Of a DNA stretch of 64,000 bases, positions 34,015 to 43,259 are shown piece by piece. A program made the position numbers and the translations under genes. Under the pieces are notes generated by a model that saw only the letters and a list, made by a program, of their open reading frames with translations, searched no databases and was not told the origin of the DNA. Position 1 is the first letter of the stretch, and every line of letters begins with the position of its first letter. The DNA lies in assembly GCF_002954455.1 (NCBI RefSeq), contig NZ_MSCC01000003.1, forward strand, positions 250,019 to 314,018, in the 5' to 3' direction. This DNA comes from Photobacterium aquimaris (GTDB lineage: Bacteria; Pseudomonadota; Gammaproteobacteria; Enterobacterales; Vibrionaceae).

Positions 34015-34533
34015 ATGGCTGAAAAACGAAATATTTTCTTGGTTGGCCCTATGGGTGCCGGCAAAAGCACAATTGGTAGACACCTTGCACAACAGTTGCA
34101 TATGGAATTCTTTGATTCAGATACTGTAATCGAAGAACGTACTGGCGCTGATATTAGTTGGGTGTTTGATGTTGAAGGTGAAGACGGCTTCCGTGTTCGC
34201 GAAGAAACTGTTATTGATGATCTAACCCAAGAACAAGGTATTGTTCTGGCAACGGGTGGCGGCTCTGTTATTAATAAAGAGAACCGTAATCGCCTGTCTG
34301 CTCGTGGTATCGTTGTTTATCTAGAGACGACTATTGAAAAGCAATTAGCTCGTACTCAACGTGATAAAAAACGTCCATTACTTCAAACTGACACACCTCG
34401 TGAAGTTCTTGAAGAATTAGCAGCAGAGCGTAATCCATTGTATGAAGAGGTTGCTGACTACGTTGTTCGTACTGATGATCAAAGTGCGAAAGTAGTTGCT
34501 AACCAAATCATCAAGATGCTGGAAGAGCGTTAA
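34015..34533 (+). CDS. aroK: Shikimate kinase I
   Basis: Phosphorylates shikimate at the 3-hydroxyl in the aromatic amino acid pathway. The P-loop GPMGAGKS lies at residues 11-18, the shikimate-binding LATGGGSV near 80, and the lid ARTQRDKKRPLL near 117. The length of 172 residues and the first residues MAEKRNIFLVG match the family. No clear Shine-Dalgarno sequence precedes the ATG (GCGTAAATTGCTAAA), although the start is certain from the protein. aroB follows after 24 bases. Confidence 0.96.
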   Translation: MAEKRNIFLVGPMGAGKSTIGRHLAQQLHMEFFDSDTVIEERTGADISWVFDVEGEDGFRVREETVIDDLTQEQGIVLATGGGSVINKENRNRLSARGIVVYLETTIEKQLARTQRDKKRPLLQTDTPREVLEELAAERNPLYEEVADYVVRTDDQSAKVVANQIIKMLEER

Positions 34534-34557
34534 TTAATTAAAAAAGAGAAGCTGACC

Positions 34558-35637
34558 ATGGAACGGATCAATGTCAATTTAGATGACAGAAGCTACCCTA
34601 TTTCAATTGGCGCCGAGTTGTTCGACAACTCGGCGTTGTTTGCATCTGCGATATCTGCAGGTAAACGAGTAGTTGTGGTCAGTAATGACACCATTGCCCC
34701 GCTATATGCGGATCAGGTAATGGCTACCATCAGTTCATTACCGTGCCAAGTGGCACTACTTTCTCTGCCTGATGGTGAACAATACAAAACCCTCGATACG
34801 TTTAATCATATTATGACATTTTTACTGGAAGGTAATTACGGTCGTGATGTGATTTTAGTTGCTTTAGGTGGCGGCGTAATTGGTGACCTTGTTGGCTTTG
34901 CGGCGGCAAGTTACCAACGAGGGGTTGATTTTATTCAAGTGCCGACAACATTGTTAGCACAAGTTGATTCATCGGTTGGTGGAAAAACTGCGGTTAATCA
35001 CCGTTTGGGTAAAAACATGATTGGTGCTTTTTATCAACCTAAAGCGGTGATTATTGATAATCATTGTTTGCATACATTACCTCAACGTGAGTTAGCTGCA
35101 GGGTTGGCTGAAGTTATCAAATACGGCATTATTGCCGATTATGATTTTTTTGTTTGGTTAGAAAATAACATTGAGCGCTTACATACACTGGATAATGATG
35201 CGTTATGTTACGCCATTAGCCGTTGTTGTCAGATTAAAGCTGATGTTGTTGCTGCCGATGAAAAAGAATCAGGTGTAAGGGCGTTACTCAATCTTGGCCA
35301 TACTTTTGGTCACGCTATTGAGGCAGAGATGGGTTATGGTAACTGGCTGCATGGCGAAGCGGTGTCAGCAGGTACAGTTCTCGCAGCACATACTGCCGCA
35401 AAGCAGGGATTGATCAGTGATGCCGATGTAATGCGAATTATCACGTTACATCAGCGAGCAAATTTGCCTGTTGTTGCGCCTGAAACTATGGTTTTTGACG
35501 ATTTTATTAAGCATATGATGCGTGATAAAAAAGTATTGTCAGGTCAGCTACGCTTAGTATTACCAACAGCAATTGGTTGTGCTGAGGTTGTGGCTGATGT
35601 ACCTTTTGATGTGCTTCAGGATGTTATTGGCCGCTAA
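34558..35637 (+). CDS. aroB: 3-dehydroquinate synthase
   Basis: NAD- and zinc-dependent cyclase, the second step of the shikimate pathway. Visible are the nucleotide-binding GGGVIGDLVGFAAA (about 102-115), DSSVGGKTAVNH (about 139-150) and the metal-binding histidines in LNLGHTFGHAIE (about 244-255). The length is 359 residues (E. coli 362). It forms the aroK-aroB-damX-dam cluster typical of gammaproteobacteria. Confidence 0.97.
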   Translation: MERINVNLDDRSYPISIGAELFDNSALFASAISAGKRVVVVSNDTIAPLYADQVMATISSLPCQVALLSLPDGEQYKTLDTFNHIMTFLLEGNYGRDVILVALGGGVIGDLVGFAAASYQRGVDFIQVPTTLLAQVDSSVGGKTAVNHRLGKNMIGAFYQPKAVIIDNHCLHTLPQRELAAGLAEVIKYGIIADYDFFVWLENNIERLHTLDNDALCYAISRCCQIKADVVAADEKESGVRALLNLGHTFGHAIEAEMGYGNWLHGEAVSAGTVLAAHTAAKQGLISDADVMRIITLHQRANLPVVAPETMVFDDFIKHMMRDKKVLSGQLRLVLPTAIGCAEVVADVPFDVLQDVIGR

Positions 35638-35651
35638 GTTGTAGCACATTG

Positions 35652-37130
35652 ATGACCAGCATGACGAAAGCAAAAAATCTGGATCTGGAAAGTCAGATCC
35701 AGTTGCTGACTCGAGTTCGATTTATAACTCGGTTTGGCTCTCATCTTCTTCACCTTTCAGGTGCCCAAGGCTCAGGTAAAACTTGGCTTGCACACACTTT
35801 CCTTGAACACTATGCCACTGACTGCCATCACGTTTTATTGATGTGCCAGCCTGGGCAAACAGATGCTCAACATCGAACCTTATTACTACAGCAATTTGTT
35901 AGTCATGCGATGTTTAACGAACATGATTCGTTATGTCAAAGTGCTGAGCATTTATTAGCTCATCAGCCACACAAATTAATGGTGGTCATTGATGATGCAC
36001 ATTTATTGAGTACCAATTTTATTGCTGAGCTATGGGCATTATCACTGTATGCAAAACAACAGCCCCAGCTACAGCTTAATATTGTATTATTTGCTAATCA
36101 CAGCGAGCTAAACCAGACTTTAGTTCAGGTTAGTCATGGCTCTGGTATTATTCCGTTAGCGTTAGATATTGATGATTTTAGCCATCAAGAAGCGGTTTTA
36201 TTTACTGAAATGTTAGTTGCTAGTGATGACTTGACCACGGCCTCTCGACGAACACTAAAGCAGCGTTTGTTGACTGTTATCTCGCGGCCGGGTGCGCTGC
36301 ATAATCTTCCTCAATCTGAAGGTGTGAATATGACTTCCAAGGCTTCTAAACAACCATTGTTAGCGCTAGTGATAGTATTAGCGGTAATCGCAGTGGCGAT
36401 TGCAGGATATGGTTTAATGACCATTAGTTCTCACACTGAAACCAGCACTCAAGCGCCAACGACCATACCGGCAGTGACTGCCACGGTAACATTTGATGAT
36501 GCGCCATTACCGCCACAAGTGCATACTCAAGGTTTAACGGTTGGACGTACAGATGAAAGCGCTCATGAGCGACTTGTTATTTCAGAGCAACAAATTGATG
36601 CCATGATTGACGATCAAGGCTTGCAAGGTCATCCTATCGCTAAAGCTACAGAAGCTACAGAAGCTACAGAAGCTACAGAAGCTACAGAAGCTACAGAAGC
36701 GTCACCGGTCACCTCGCCGTCGGTTTCTACTCCAACCGCCGCCGCAACTGATATAACAAATACGTCAGTACCATCTGCGGCTGTAACCACACCATCAACT
36801 CCAACGTCTACACTTGATTGGTCACTTAAATTAGCCGCAGATCAGCAAAAATTAGCGGCAGTAAAGCCGAGTCATTACGCATTACAACTTGCAGCGACTC
36901 AAAGTCTCGCCGCTGCCGCTGAATTTATTAGTACCCATAATATGACCACGGCAATGATCTATCAAACTGAGCGTAATCAGCGATTATGGTTTATCGTGGT
37001 GACGGGGAATTATGCGACAGCGGATCAAGCCCGCACGGCAAAAAGTCAATTGTCGACCACATTGCAACAGTTAAAACCGTGGTTAAAACCTTATCGACAT
37101 ATTCAACAAGAAATGAATCGCTTAAAATAA
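35652..37130 (+). CDS. damX: Cell-division-associated SPOR protein DamX
   Basis: Inner-membrane protein recruited to the septum. The N-terminal cytoplasmic part has an AAA-type P-loop GAQGSGKT (37-44) and a Walker-B-like VVIDDAHLL (about 111-119). One membrane helix lies at about 234-258, then a low-complexity Thr/Pro/Ala linker containing six Ala-Thr-Glu repeats (332-349), and a C-terminal SPOR domain (about 410-490). The start is uncertain: ATG at 35652 or 35661, both without a strong ribosome site. It lies between aroB and dam, the conserved order. Confidence 0.9.
   Translation: MTSMTKAKNLDLESQIQLLTRVRFITRFGSHLLHLSGAQGSGKTWLAHTFLEHYATDCHHVLLMCQPGQTDAQHRTLLLQQFVSHAMFNEHDSLCQSAEHLLAHQPHKLMVVIDDAHLLSTNFIAELWALSLYAKQQPQLQLNIVLFANHSELNQTLVQVSHGSGIIPLALDIDDFSHQEAVLFTEMLVASDDLTTASRRTLKQRLLTVISRPGALHNLPQSEGVNMTSKASKQPLLALVIVLAVIAVAIAGYGLMTISSHTETSTQAPTTIPAVTATVTFDDAPLPPQVHTQGLTVGRTDESAHERLVISEQQIDAMIDDQGLQGHPIAKATEATEATEATEATEATEASPVTSPSVSTPTAAATDITNTSVPSAAVTTPSTPTSTLDWSLKLAADQQKLAAVKPSHYALQLAATQSLAAAAEFISTHNMTTAMIYQTERNQRLWFIVVTGNYATADQARTAKSQLSTTLQQLKPWLKPYRHIQQEMNRLK
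36645..36698 (+). repeat. Six perfect 9-base tandem repeats inside damX
   Basis: The unit GCTACAGAA is repeated six times without a mismatch, encoding six Ala-Thr-Glu triplets in the periplasmic linker of DamX. A unit of nine bases keeps the reading frame when copies are gained or lost, so linker length may vary between strains. Confidence 0.95.
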
Positions 37131-37238
37131 AGCCATTAATCATAGTTATTTATGCTAATTGGTATCAGCATTGGGTGTAAATGAGGTACAATCCGCGACC
37201 TTTCGTGGCATTCTTGTAAGTGGTGGTGGGTCAGCTTA

Positions 37239-38075
37239 ATGAAAAAGCATCGTGCATTCCTGAAATGGGCTGGAGGTAAGTACTCTCTGGTCGAGGATAT
37301 CAAACGACACCTACCGCCTGCGCGTAAATTGGTTGAGCCCTTTGTGGGTGCCGGTTCGGTATTTTTAAATACCGACTATGAGCACTACTTATTGGCCGAT
37401 ATCAATCCAGATCTGATTAATTTATATAATATTATCAAGCAAGAACCTGAGCGATACATTGAAGATGTACGCCGATTATTTACGCCTGAATATAATACAA
37501 AAGCTGCGTATTTAAGTATTCGAGAAGAGTTTAATAACAGTACAGATCCTTATCAGCGTTCGATTTATTTTCTTTATTTAAATCGCCATGGTTTTAACGG
37601 TTTGTGCCGTTACAATAAAAAGGGCGGTTTTAATGTCCCCTTTGGTTCGTACAAAAAACCGTACTTTCCAGAAGCTGAGATGTATTACTTTTCAGAAAAA
37701 GCCAAGCGTGCGACTTTTGTATGTGAAGGCTATAGCCAGACATTTTCACGTGCTCGTAAAGGCAGTGTGATTTATTGTGATCCACCGTATGCACCATTAT
37801 CGACTACGGCTAACTTTACCTCTTATTCAGGCAATGGCTTTAGTTTAGATGATCAAGCGACCTTGGCTGATGTGGCAGAAAAAGCAGCGACTGAGCGTGA
37901 TATTGCGGTATTAATCTCTAATCATGATACGCCATTAACTCGGCGTTTATATACTGGTGCCGATTTATCTGTGGTACGGGTTAAACGTACTATTAGTCGC
38001 AATGGTGGTGGCCGCAATAAAGTCGATGAATTGTTGGCATTATTTAAAACTCCTGCAGCAACCGACAACCAATAG
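37239..38075 (+). CDS. dam: DNA adenine methyltransferase Dam
   Basis: Methylates adenine in GATC; important for mismatch repair and replication control, and essential in V. cholerae. The AdoMet-binding motif FLKWAGGKYSL lies at residues 7-17, with EPFVGAGSVF near 37, and the catalytic DPPY near 183. The length of 278 residues equals E. coli Dam. It is the last gene of aroKB-damX-dam. A -10-like TACAAT lies at 37187-37192, suggesting a separate promoter. Confidence 0.97.
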   Translation: MKKHRAFLKWAGGKYSLVEDIKRHLPPARKLVEPFVGAGSVFLNTDYEHYLLADINPDLINLYNIIKQEPERYIEDVRRLFTPEYNTKAAYLSIREEFNNSTDPYQRSIYFLYLNRHGFNGLCRYNKKGGFNVPFGSYKKPYFPEAEMYYFSEKAKRATFVCEGYSQTFSRARKGSVIYCDPPYAPLSTTANFTSYSGNGFSLDDQATLADVAEKAATERDIAVLISNHDTPLTRRLYTGADLSVVRVKRTISRNGGGRNKVDELLALFKTPAATDNQ

Positions 38076-38084
38076 AGCTAATCT

Positions 38085-38282
38085 TTATATTGCTGTTGCC
38101 TGATGGGCAATGGCAATTAAAATGACCACTAAACCAACAATAACCATCCCTCCAATAATGATAAACGGCCACGGACTTTGCTGGTTGAAGTCTTGACGAC
38201 GCTGTTGTTGTGATTGCACTCCAAATAATGCTGCTAAAACACTTTTTATAATTTTCCATACTGCGTTAGCACGTGAATGCAT
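38085..38282 (-). CDS. Small membrane protein, DUF2970 family
   Basis: A 65-residue protein, MHSRANAVWKIIKSVLAALFGV..., with one amphipathic N-terminal helix and one strong membrane helix near the C-terminus (about 38-60, FIIIGGMVIVGLVVILIAIA). The pattern SVLAALFGVQS...RQDF matches the DUF2970 family as I recall it; function unknown. The start at 38282 is set by AAGGAG a few bases upstream; a neighbouring out-of-frame ATG gives no product. It is convergent with dam, ten bases apart, with no terminator seen between them. Confidence 0.8.
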   Translation of the reverse strand: MHSRANAVWKIIKSVLAALFGVQSQQQRRQDFNQQSPWPFIIIGGMVIVGLVVILIAIAHQATAI

Positions 38283-38483
38283 GCATCTCCTTCCTTTGTA
38301 TATCTGCTACAGTCTTTGTTGATTGTAGTTCCTCTATCAGTAGCCGAATTGATAATTATGGTTAACTGCAGCAATAAATAAATCCAGTAAGACAACACTT
38401 AGGGGATCGGGTAGACTGGCAGCAGTTTATAGGCTTGGTTGGTCGAGCTTGTTATTTTTATCGCTAATGTAGAGAGGCTAAAC

Positions 38484-39158
38484 ATGAACGACTTTTTGAT
38501 CGCTCCATCTATTTTGTCTGCTGATTTTGCCCGTTTAGGTGAAGATGTCGCAAATGTCTTGGCAGCAGGTGCTGATGTTATCCATTTTGATGTTATGGAT
38601 AATCACTTTGTGCCAAACCTGTCGTTTGGTGCGCCGATCTGTAAAGCATTACGCGACTACGGTATTACTGCACCGATTGATGTGCATTTAATGGTAAAAC
38701 CTGTCGATCGTATTATTCCTGATTTTGCTAAAGCGGGCGCCAGCATGATCACGTTTCATGTTGAAGCAACAGACCATATTGATCGCACTCTGCAATTAAT
38801 TAAAGAACATGGCTGTAAAGCAGGAGTAGTATTTAATCCAGCAACACCATTACATCACCTTGATTATATTATGGATAAAGTTGATATGATTTTGATCATG
38901 TCAGTTAACCCTGGCTTTGGTGGTCAATCATTTATTCCAAGCACGCTTGATAAACTACGCCAAGTACGTCAGCGTATTGATGCTTCAGGCCGTGATATTC
39001 GCTTAGAAGTTGATGGCGGTGTTAATGTTGATAATATTGCTGAAATTGCCGCAGCTGGTGCTGATATGTTTGTTGCCGGCTCTGCTATTTTTAATGAGCC
39101 TGATTATAAAGTCGCGATTGATAAGATGCGTGTACAGTTAGCTGAGGCTAAGCGTTAA
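38484..39158 (+). CDS. rpe: Ribulose-phosphate 3-epimerase
   Basis: Interconverts ribulose-5-phosphate and xylulose-5-phosphate in the pentose phosphate pathway. TIM barrel with the family signatures VIHFDVMDNHFVPNLSFG (about 33-50) and MSVNPGFGGQSF (about 142-153), including the metal-binding His and Asp residues. The length is 224 residues. The ATG at 38484 (MNDFLIAPSILSAD) is chosen because family members begin with IAPSILSAD; the upstream in-frame codon at 38439 is not supported. Its stop overlaps the gph start (TAATG). Confidence 0.96.
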   Translation: MNDFLIAPSILSADFARLGEDVANVLAAGADVIHFDVMDNHFVPNLSFGAPICKALRDYGITAPIDVHLMVKPVDRIIPDFAKAGASMITFHVEATDHIDRTLQLIKEHGCKAGVVFNPATPLHHLDYIMDKVDMILIMSVNPGFGGQSFIPSTLDKLRQVRQRIDASGRDIRLEVDGGVNVDNIAEIAAAGADMFVAGSAIFNEPDYKVAIDKMRVQLAEAKR

Positions 39159-39856
39159 TGATTGCTAGCAATGTGATTGAGAATATAAAATTTATCGCGT
39201 TTGATTTAGACGGTACATTACTTGATAGCGTTCCTGATTTAGCTGATGCAGCTGATAAAACCATGCGTCATCTCGGTTTTGACGGTGTCAGTGTTGAACA
39301 AGTAACGACTTGGATCGGTAACGGGGCTGATATTTTAATTGGTCGTGCGTTAAGTCGTAGTTTTGATATCGACCCTGAGTTAGATCCTGCATTGCATCGT
39401 CAAGCACGTGAGCTGTTTGATCATTATTATGCGGCTGGTGGTCATCAAAAAAGTGCGCTTTACGCCGATGTAAAAACAACGCTTGCTCATTTATACCAAG
39501 CTGGTGTACCAATGGCGATTGTGACCAATAAACCCTCACAATTTGTACCGCATTTGCTTGAAGAACATGGTATCAATACGTATTTCGTTGATGTGATTGG
39601 CGGCGATACTTTCCCATTGAAAAAGCCAGATCCTTTTGCGCTACATTGGTTAATGGAGAAGCACCAGCTAGCAGCTTCTGAAATGCTAATGGTGGGTGAT
39701 TCGCGTAACGATATTCTCGCGGCACAAGCTGCAAGTTGTCATTCATTGGGGCTGACTTATGGCTATAACTATGGCCAGCCAATCAGTGACAGTGAGCCTG
39801 ATGTTGTCTGCGATCACTTCAAGCAATTACTTGATGTGGTTAAACTAGGCTGCTAG
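39158..39856 (+). CDS. gph: Phosphoglycolate phosphatase
   Basis: HAD-superfamily enzyme that removes 2-phosphoglycolate formed in DNA repair and oxygenation. Motif I FDLDGTLLDS lies near residues 15-24, motif II VTNKPS near 120, and motif III with MVGDSRNDILAA near 177. The length is 232 residues. It is translationally coupled to rpe and followed by trpS, the order rpe-gph-trpS known from E. coli. Confidence 0.95.
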   Translation: MIASNVIENIKFIAFDLDGTLLDSVPDLADAADKTMRHLGFDGVSVEQVTTWIGNGADILIGRALSRSFDIDPELDPALHRQARELFDHYYAAGGHQKSALYADVKTTLAHLYQAGVPMAIVTNKPSQFVPHLLEEHGINTYFVDVIGGDTFPLKKPDPFALHWLMEKHQLAASEMLMVGDSRNDILAAQAASCHSLGLTYGYNYGQPISDSEPDVVCDHFKQLLDVVKLGC

Positions 39857-39887
39857 TACATTACGGTGTACACTAAAAAATCAACAA

Positions 39888-39923
39888 ACGAGGTGCTGAT
39901 AACCATCTTATTAGTGCCTTCGT
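39888..39923 (+). promoter_or_regulatory. Stable hairpin in the gph-trpS gap
   Basis: ACGAGGTGCTGATAA (39888-39902) can pair along almost its whole length, with G-U pairs and one bulge, with TTATTAGTGCCTTCGT (39908-39923). The loop is five bases. No T run follows. It lies 37-72 bases before trpS and could be a leader element for tryptophanyl-tRNA synthetase or a transcript-processing hairpin. Confidence 0.5.
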
Positions 39924-39959
39924 CAATACAATTAAAGATATTAACAGGACAACCTGATC

Positions 39960-40979
39960 ATGAGTAAACCCATTGTATTAAGTGGCGTACAGCCTTCTGG
40001 TGAATTGAGTATCGGCAACTACCTTGGTGCGCTGCGTCAGTGGGAACAGATGCAGGATGATTATGATTGCCAGTATTGTGTGGTTGATTTACATGCCATC
40101 ACTGTTCGTCAAGATCCTAAAGCACTTCATGAAGCAACCTTAGATGCACTAGCGATTTGTTTAGCTGTAGGTGTTGATCCAAACAAAAGCACCTTGTTTG
40201 TACAATCTCATGTACCAGAACATGCGCAACTTGGCTGGTTATTAAATTGCTATACCCAAATGGGTGAGTTAAGCCGTATGACACAATTTAAAGACAAATC
40301 AGCGCGTCATGCTAATGATGTCAATGCGGGCTTATTTGGCTACCCAGTACTGATGGCGGCAGATATTCTACTGTATGGTGCACACCAAGTGCCTGTTGGT
40401 AGCGATCAAAAGCAACATTTAGAATTAGCGCGTGATATCGCAACCCGTTTTAATAATCTTTACAGCACGCCTGAAAGCCCAATTTTCCAAGTACCAGAAC
40501 CGTATATTCCAACGGTAGGTGCGCGCGTAATGAGCTTACAAGATGCGACCAAGAAAATGTCTAAGTCAGATGATAATCGCAAGAACGTGATTACACTATT
40601 AGAAGATCCTAAGTCGATTCTAAAGAAAATTAATAAAGCCCAAACCGACGCGGAAATGCCACCACGTATCGCTCACGATATTGAACAAAAAGCGGGTATT
40701 TCAAATCTGATGGGTTTGTATTCTGGCGCAACAGGCAAAACATTTGCTGAAATTGAAGCCCAGTATGCTGGCGTTGAAATGTACGGCCCATTTAAGAAAG
40801 ATGTTGGTGAAGCGTTAGTAGCAATGCTAGAGCCAGTACAAGCTGAATATCACCGCATTCGTGGCGATCGTGCTTACCTTGATAGCGTGATGAAAGCCGG
40901 TGCTGATAAAGCATCAGCGCGTGCTGCTGAAGTGTTGAAACAAGCTTACCATGCTGTAGGTTTTGTTGCGCGCCCATAA
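39960..40979 (+). CDS. trpS: Tryptophanyl-tRNA synthetase
   Basis: Class I synthetase that charges tRNA-Trp. The HIGH-equivalent SIGNYLGALRQW lies at residues 18-29 and the KMSKS loop in TKKMSKSDDN near 195. The length of 339 residues matches the bacterial type (E. coli 334). Sequence variation looks ordinary, with no indication of the auxiliary indolmycin-resistant form. It is followed by a terminator. Confidence 0.97.
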   Translation: MSKPIVLSGVQPSGELSIGNYLGALRQWEQMQDDYDCQYCVVDLHAITVRQDPKALHEATLDALAICLAVGVDPNKSTLFVQSHVPEHAQLGWLLNCYTQMGELSRMTQFKDKSARHANDVNAGLFGYPVLMAADILLYGAHQVPVGSDQKQHLELARDIATRFNNLYSTPESPIFQVPEPYIPTVGARVMSLQDATKKMSKSDDNRKNVITLLEDPKSILKKINKAQTDAEMPPRIAHDIEQKAGISNLMGLYSGATGKTFAEIEAQYAGVEMYGPFKKDVGEALVAMLEPVQAEYHRIRGDRAYLDSVMKAGADKASARAAEVLKQAYHAVGFVARP

Positions 40980-41000
40980 GTGTTAGCCATTATCATTATA

Positions 41001-41032
41001 AAAAAAGCAGGGCTTAGGCTCTGCTTTTTTAT
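41001..41032 (+). terminator. Terminator after trpS
   Basis: AAAAGCAG with CTGCTTTT, enclosing GGC/GGCT pairing, flanked by A and T runs, begins 22 bases after the trpS stop codon. Confidence 0.85.
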
Positions 41033-41083
41033 CGCCAGTTAATCACTGTTGCTGACAGTGACCAATAAGAGCTTAGTTGTAGT

Positions 41084-41659
41084 ATGTTGTTAATTATTGA
41101 TAACTACGATTCATTTACTTACAACCTTTATCAATATTTCTGTGAATTAGGCGCAGATGTCGTTGTTATTCGTAATGATGAGATTGATATTGCGGCAATT
41201 GAAGCGTTAGCACCGACCCATTTAGTGATCTCTCCAGGTCCCTGTACGCCTAATGAGGCGGGTATCTCTTTGCAAGCGATTGAGTATTTTGCCGGCAAAT
41301 TACCAATTCTTGGTGTTTGTCTTGGTCATCAATCATTAGCGCAAGTATTTGGTGGTGATGTGGTGCGGGCTCGACAAGTCATGCACGGTAAAACCTCTGC
41401 GATCACCCATACTGATTGTGGCGTATTTAAAGGGCTAAATAATCCGTTAACCGTTACTCGCTATCATTCATTAGTAGTGAAAGCGGCGACATTGCCTGAG
41501 TGTTTTGAGATCACTGCTTGGACAGAGTTAAACGGTGAAATCGATGAAATTATGGGGATCCGTCATAAAACCTTAGCCCTTGAAGGGGTGCAATTCCATC
41601 CTGAAAGTATTTTGACTGAGCAAGGTCATGCACTATTAGCTAACTTTCTGCAGCGTTAA
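41084..41659 (+). CDS. pabA: Aminodeoxychorismate synthase, glutamine amidotransferase subunit
   Basis: Supplies ammonia from glutamine to PabB for 4-aminobenzoate and folate synthesis. Class I amidotransferase: the oxyanion strand SPGPCTPNEAG (about 48-58), the nucleophile elbow GVCLGHQSLAQ (Cys about 79) and the His-Glu pair in VQFHPESIL near 170. The length of 191 residues is typical of PabA/TrpG. The choice of PabA over TrpG rests on the neighbourhood (next to argD, no trp genes), as in E. coli pabA-argD. Confidence 0.9.
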   Translation: MLLIIDNYDSFTYNLYQYFCELGADVVVIRNDEIDIAAIEALAPTHLVISPGPCTPNEAGISLQAIEYFAGKLPILGVCLGHQSLAQVFGGDVVRARQVMHGKTSAITHTDCGVFKGLNNPLTVTRYHSLVVKAATLPECFEITAWTELNGEIDEIMGIRHKTLALEGVQFHPESILTEQGHALLANFLQR

Positions 41660-41681
41660 TTCCACCATTACTGCTATTTTT

Positions 41682-41711
41682 ACGTACTTATTACGCTGGT
41701 GATAAGTACGT
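41682..41711. terminator. Hairpin after pabA
   Basis: Perfect arms ACGTACTTAT (41682-41691) and ATAAGTACGT (41702-41711) with a ten-base loop, 22 bases after the pabA stop. No strong T run follows, so it is a weak terminator or a processing signal. Confidence 0.55.
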
Positions 41712-41923
41712 TACTGTTGTTATCCTCGTTGTTGATGTTTCAATATCTTATAAATACTACTGATTTGCTGTTGTTAATAATATGCCACAAATAATGCATA
41801 ACTATTGGTGGTGTATTGATTAGTTAACACCTTGGTTTGAATAAAAACTACTGTCTTTATTGGCAAAGGGTTAATAAAATGTAAATACTAATAATAAGGT
41901 ATAAAGCACAGAAGGATAGTGTG

Positions 41924-43147
41924 ATGGCAACTGAAAATAAATTACAACGGTCGTTGTTTGATGAGGTGATGGTACCTTGTTATTCGCCAATGGATATTAT
42001 ACCTGTTCGTGGACAAGGCTCACGGCTGTGGGATCAACAGCAACGTGAGTATATTGATTTTGCAGGTGGTATTGCAGTCAGTTGTTTAGGTCATTGCCAT
42101 CCTAAAATGGTGGCAGCATTAACAGAACAAGCACAGCAGTTGTGGCATTTAAGTAATGTCATGACTAATGAGCCAGCATTGCGATTAGCGGATAAGCTGA
42201 CTCAATTAACCTTTGCCGATAAAGTCTTCTTGGCTAACTCTGGCGCAGAAGCTAATGAAGCAGCTTTGAAATTAGCCCGTCGCTATGCGGTTGATAATTT
42301 TAGTGCTGAGAAAGATCAAATTATTGCCTTCAATCATGGCTTTCATGGCCGCACCTTTTTTACGGTTACTGTTGGTGGCCAAAGTAGTTATTCCGATGGC
42401 TTTGGTCCTAAGCCACAAGCCGTAACCCATATCCCTTACAATGATGTCGCGGCAATCGAGGCATTAATTGGTGATAAAACCTGTGCAGTAATGATGGAGC
42501 CGCTGCAAGGTGAGGGAGGGGTAATTAGCCCAAGCCTTGAGTTTGTGCAGCGAGTACGCCAACTGTGTGATAAACATCAGGCATTATTAATTTTTGATGA
42601 AGTTCAAACCGGTAACGGTCGTACGGGAGATTTGTTTGCTTATCAAGGCCTAGGGGTGACACCTGACATTTTGACCACCGCGAAGTCATTAGGTGGCGGC
42701 TTTCCGGTCGCGGCAATGTTAACTACCGCCTCTCTCGCCAGCCATCTAAAAGTCGGTACACATGGGTCGACCTATGGCGGTAATCCGCTCGCGTGTGCTG
42801 TTGCAGAAGCCGTGGTCGATGAAATCAGTCAACCTGCAGTCTTAGCTGGTGTTAAGCAACGTGAAGTATGGTTCCGTGAAGCGCTACTGCAAATTAATAG
42901 CCGTTATCCTATTTTTAGCGAGATTCGAGGTAAAGGGTTATTACTAGGGGCGGTATTAACGCCAGAGTGGCAAGGACGGGCGCGAGATATTTTAGTTGCT
43001 GCAGGTAATGAGGGACTAATGGTGCTTGTCGCTGGCACTGATGTGGTGCGCTTTACGCCATCGTTAGTGATTGAGAAAAATGATATTGATGAAGGGATGC
43101 AACGCTTAGAAGCGGCGATTGCAACGTTATATAACTACCATTGTTAA
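41924..43147 (+). CDS. argD: Acetylornithine / succinylornithine aminotransferase
   Basis: PLP enzyme that can work in arginine synthesis (acetylornithine) and in breakdown (succinylornithine, AstC). Class III aminotransferase features: FLANSGAEANEAALKLAR near 103-120, LLIFDEVQTGNGRTG near 221-235, and the PLP lysine in TTAKSLGGGFP near 250. The length is 407 residues. The ATG at 41924 is seven bases after AAGGA; the GTG at 41921 is less well placed. Being first in an argD-astA-astD cluster suggests a dual role. A poor ARG-box-like sequence lies around 41838. Confidence 0.93.
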   Translation: MATENKLQRSLFDEVMVPCYSPMDIIPVRGQGSRLWDQQQREYIDFAGGIAVSCLGHCHPKMVAALTEQAQQLWHLSNVMTNEPALRLADKLTQLTFADKVFLANSGAEANEAALKLARRYAVDNFSAEKDQIIAFNHGFHGRTFFTVTVGGQSSYSDGFGPKPQAVTHIPYNDVAAIEALIGDKTCAVMMEPLQGEGGVISPSLEFVQRVRQLCDKHQALLIFDEVQTGNGRTGDLFAYQGLGVTPDILTTAKSLGGGFPVAAMLTTASLASHLKVGTHGSTYGGNPLACAVAEAVVDEISQPAVLAGVKQREVWFREALLQINSRYPIFSEIRGKGLLLGAVLTPEWQGRARDILVAAGNEGLMVLVAGTDVVRFTPSLVIEKNDIDEGMQRLEAAIATLYNYHC

Positions 43148-43259
43148 CTATGATTAAATTGTAATTTCTGGGGTGAATTAGCACCAATAGCCCCATTCTA
43201 ATGCTGATTTTAAGCGAGGCAATGGCTGCCGTTATTGCCTATATTTAGGAGGGAATGCG

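Noticed and set aside
36645..36698. damX repeat as a phase-variation switch
   Set aside because: A 9-base unit cannot shift the frame, so on/off switching is not expected; only length variation is.
41838..41851. ARG box upstream of argD
   Set aside because: TGAATAAAAACTAC matches only one half of the ARG-box pattern; two key positions differ, so it is mentioned only in the gene entry.
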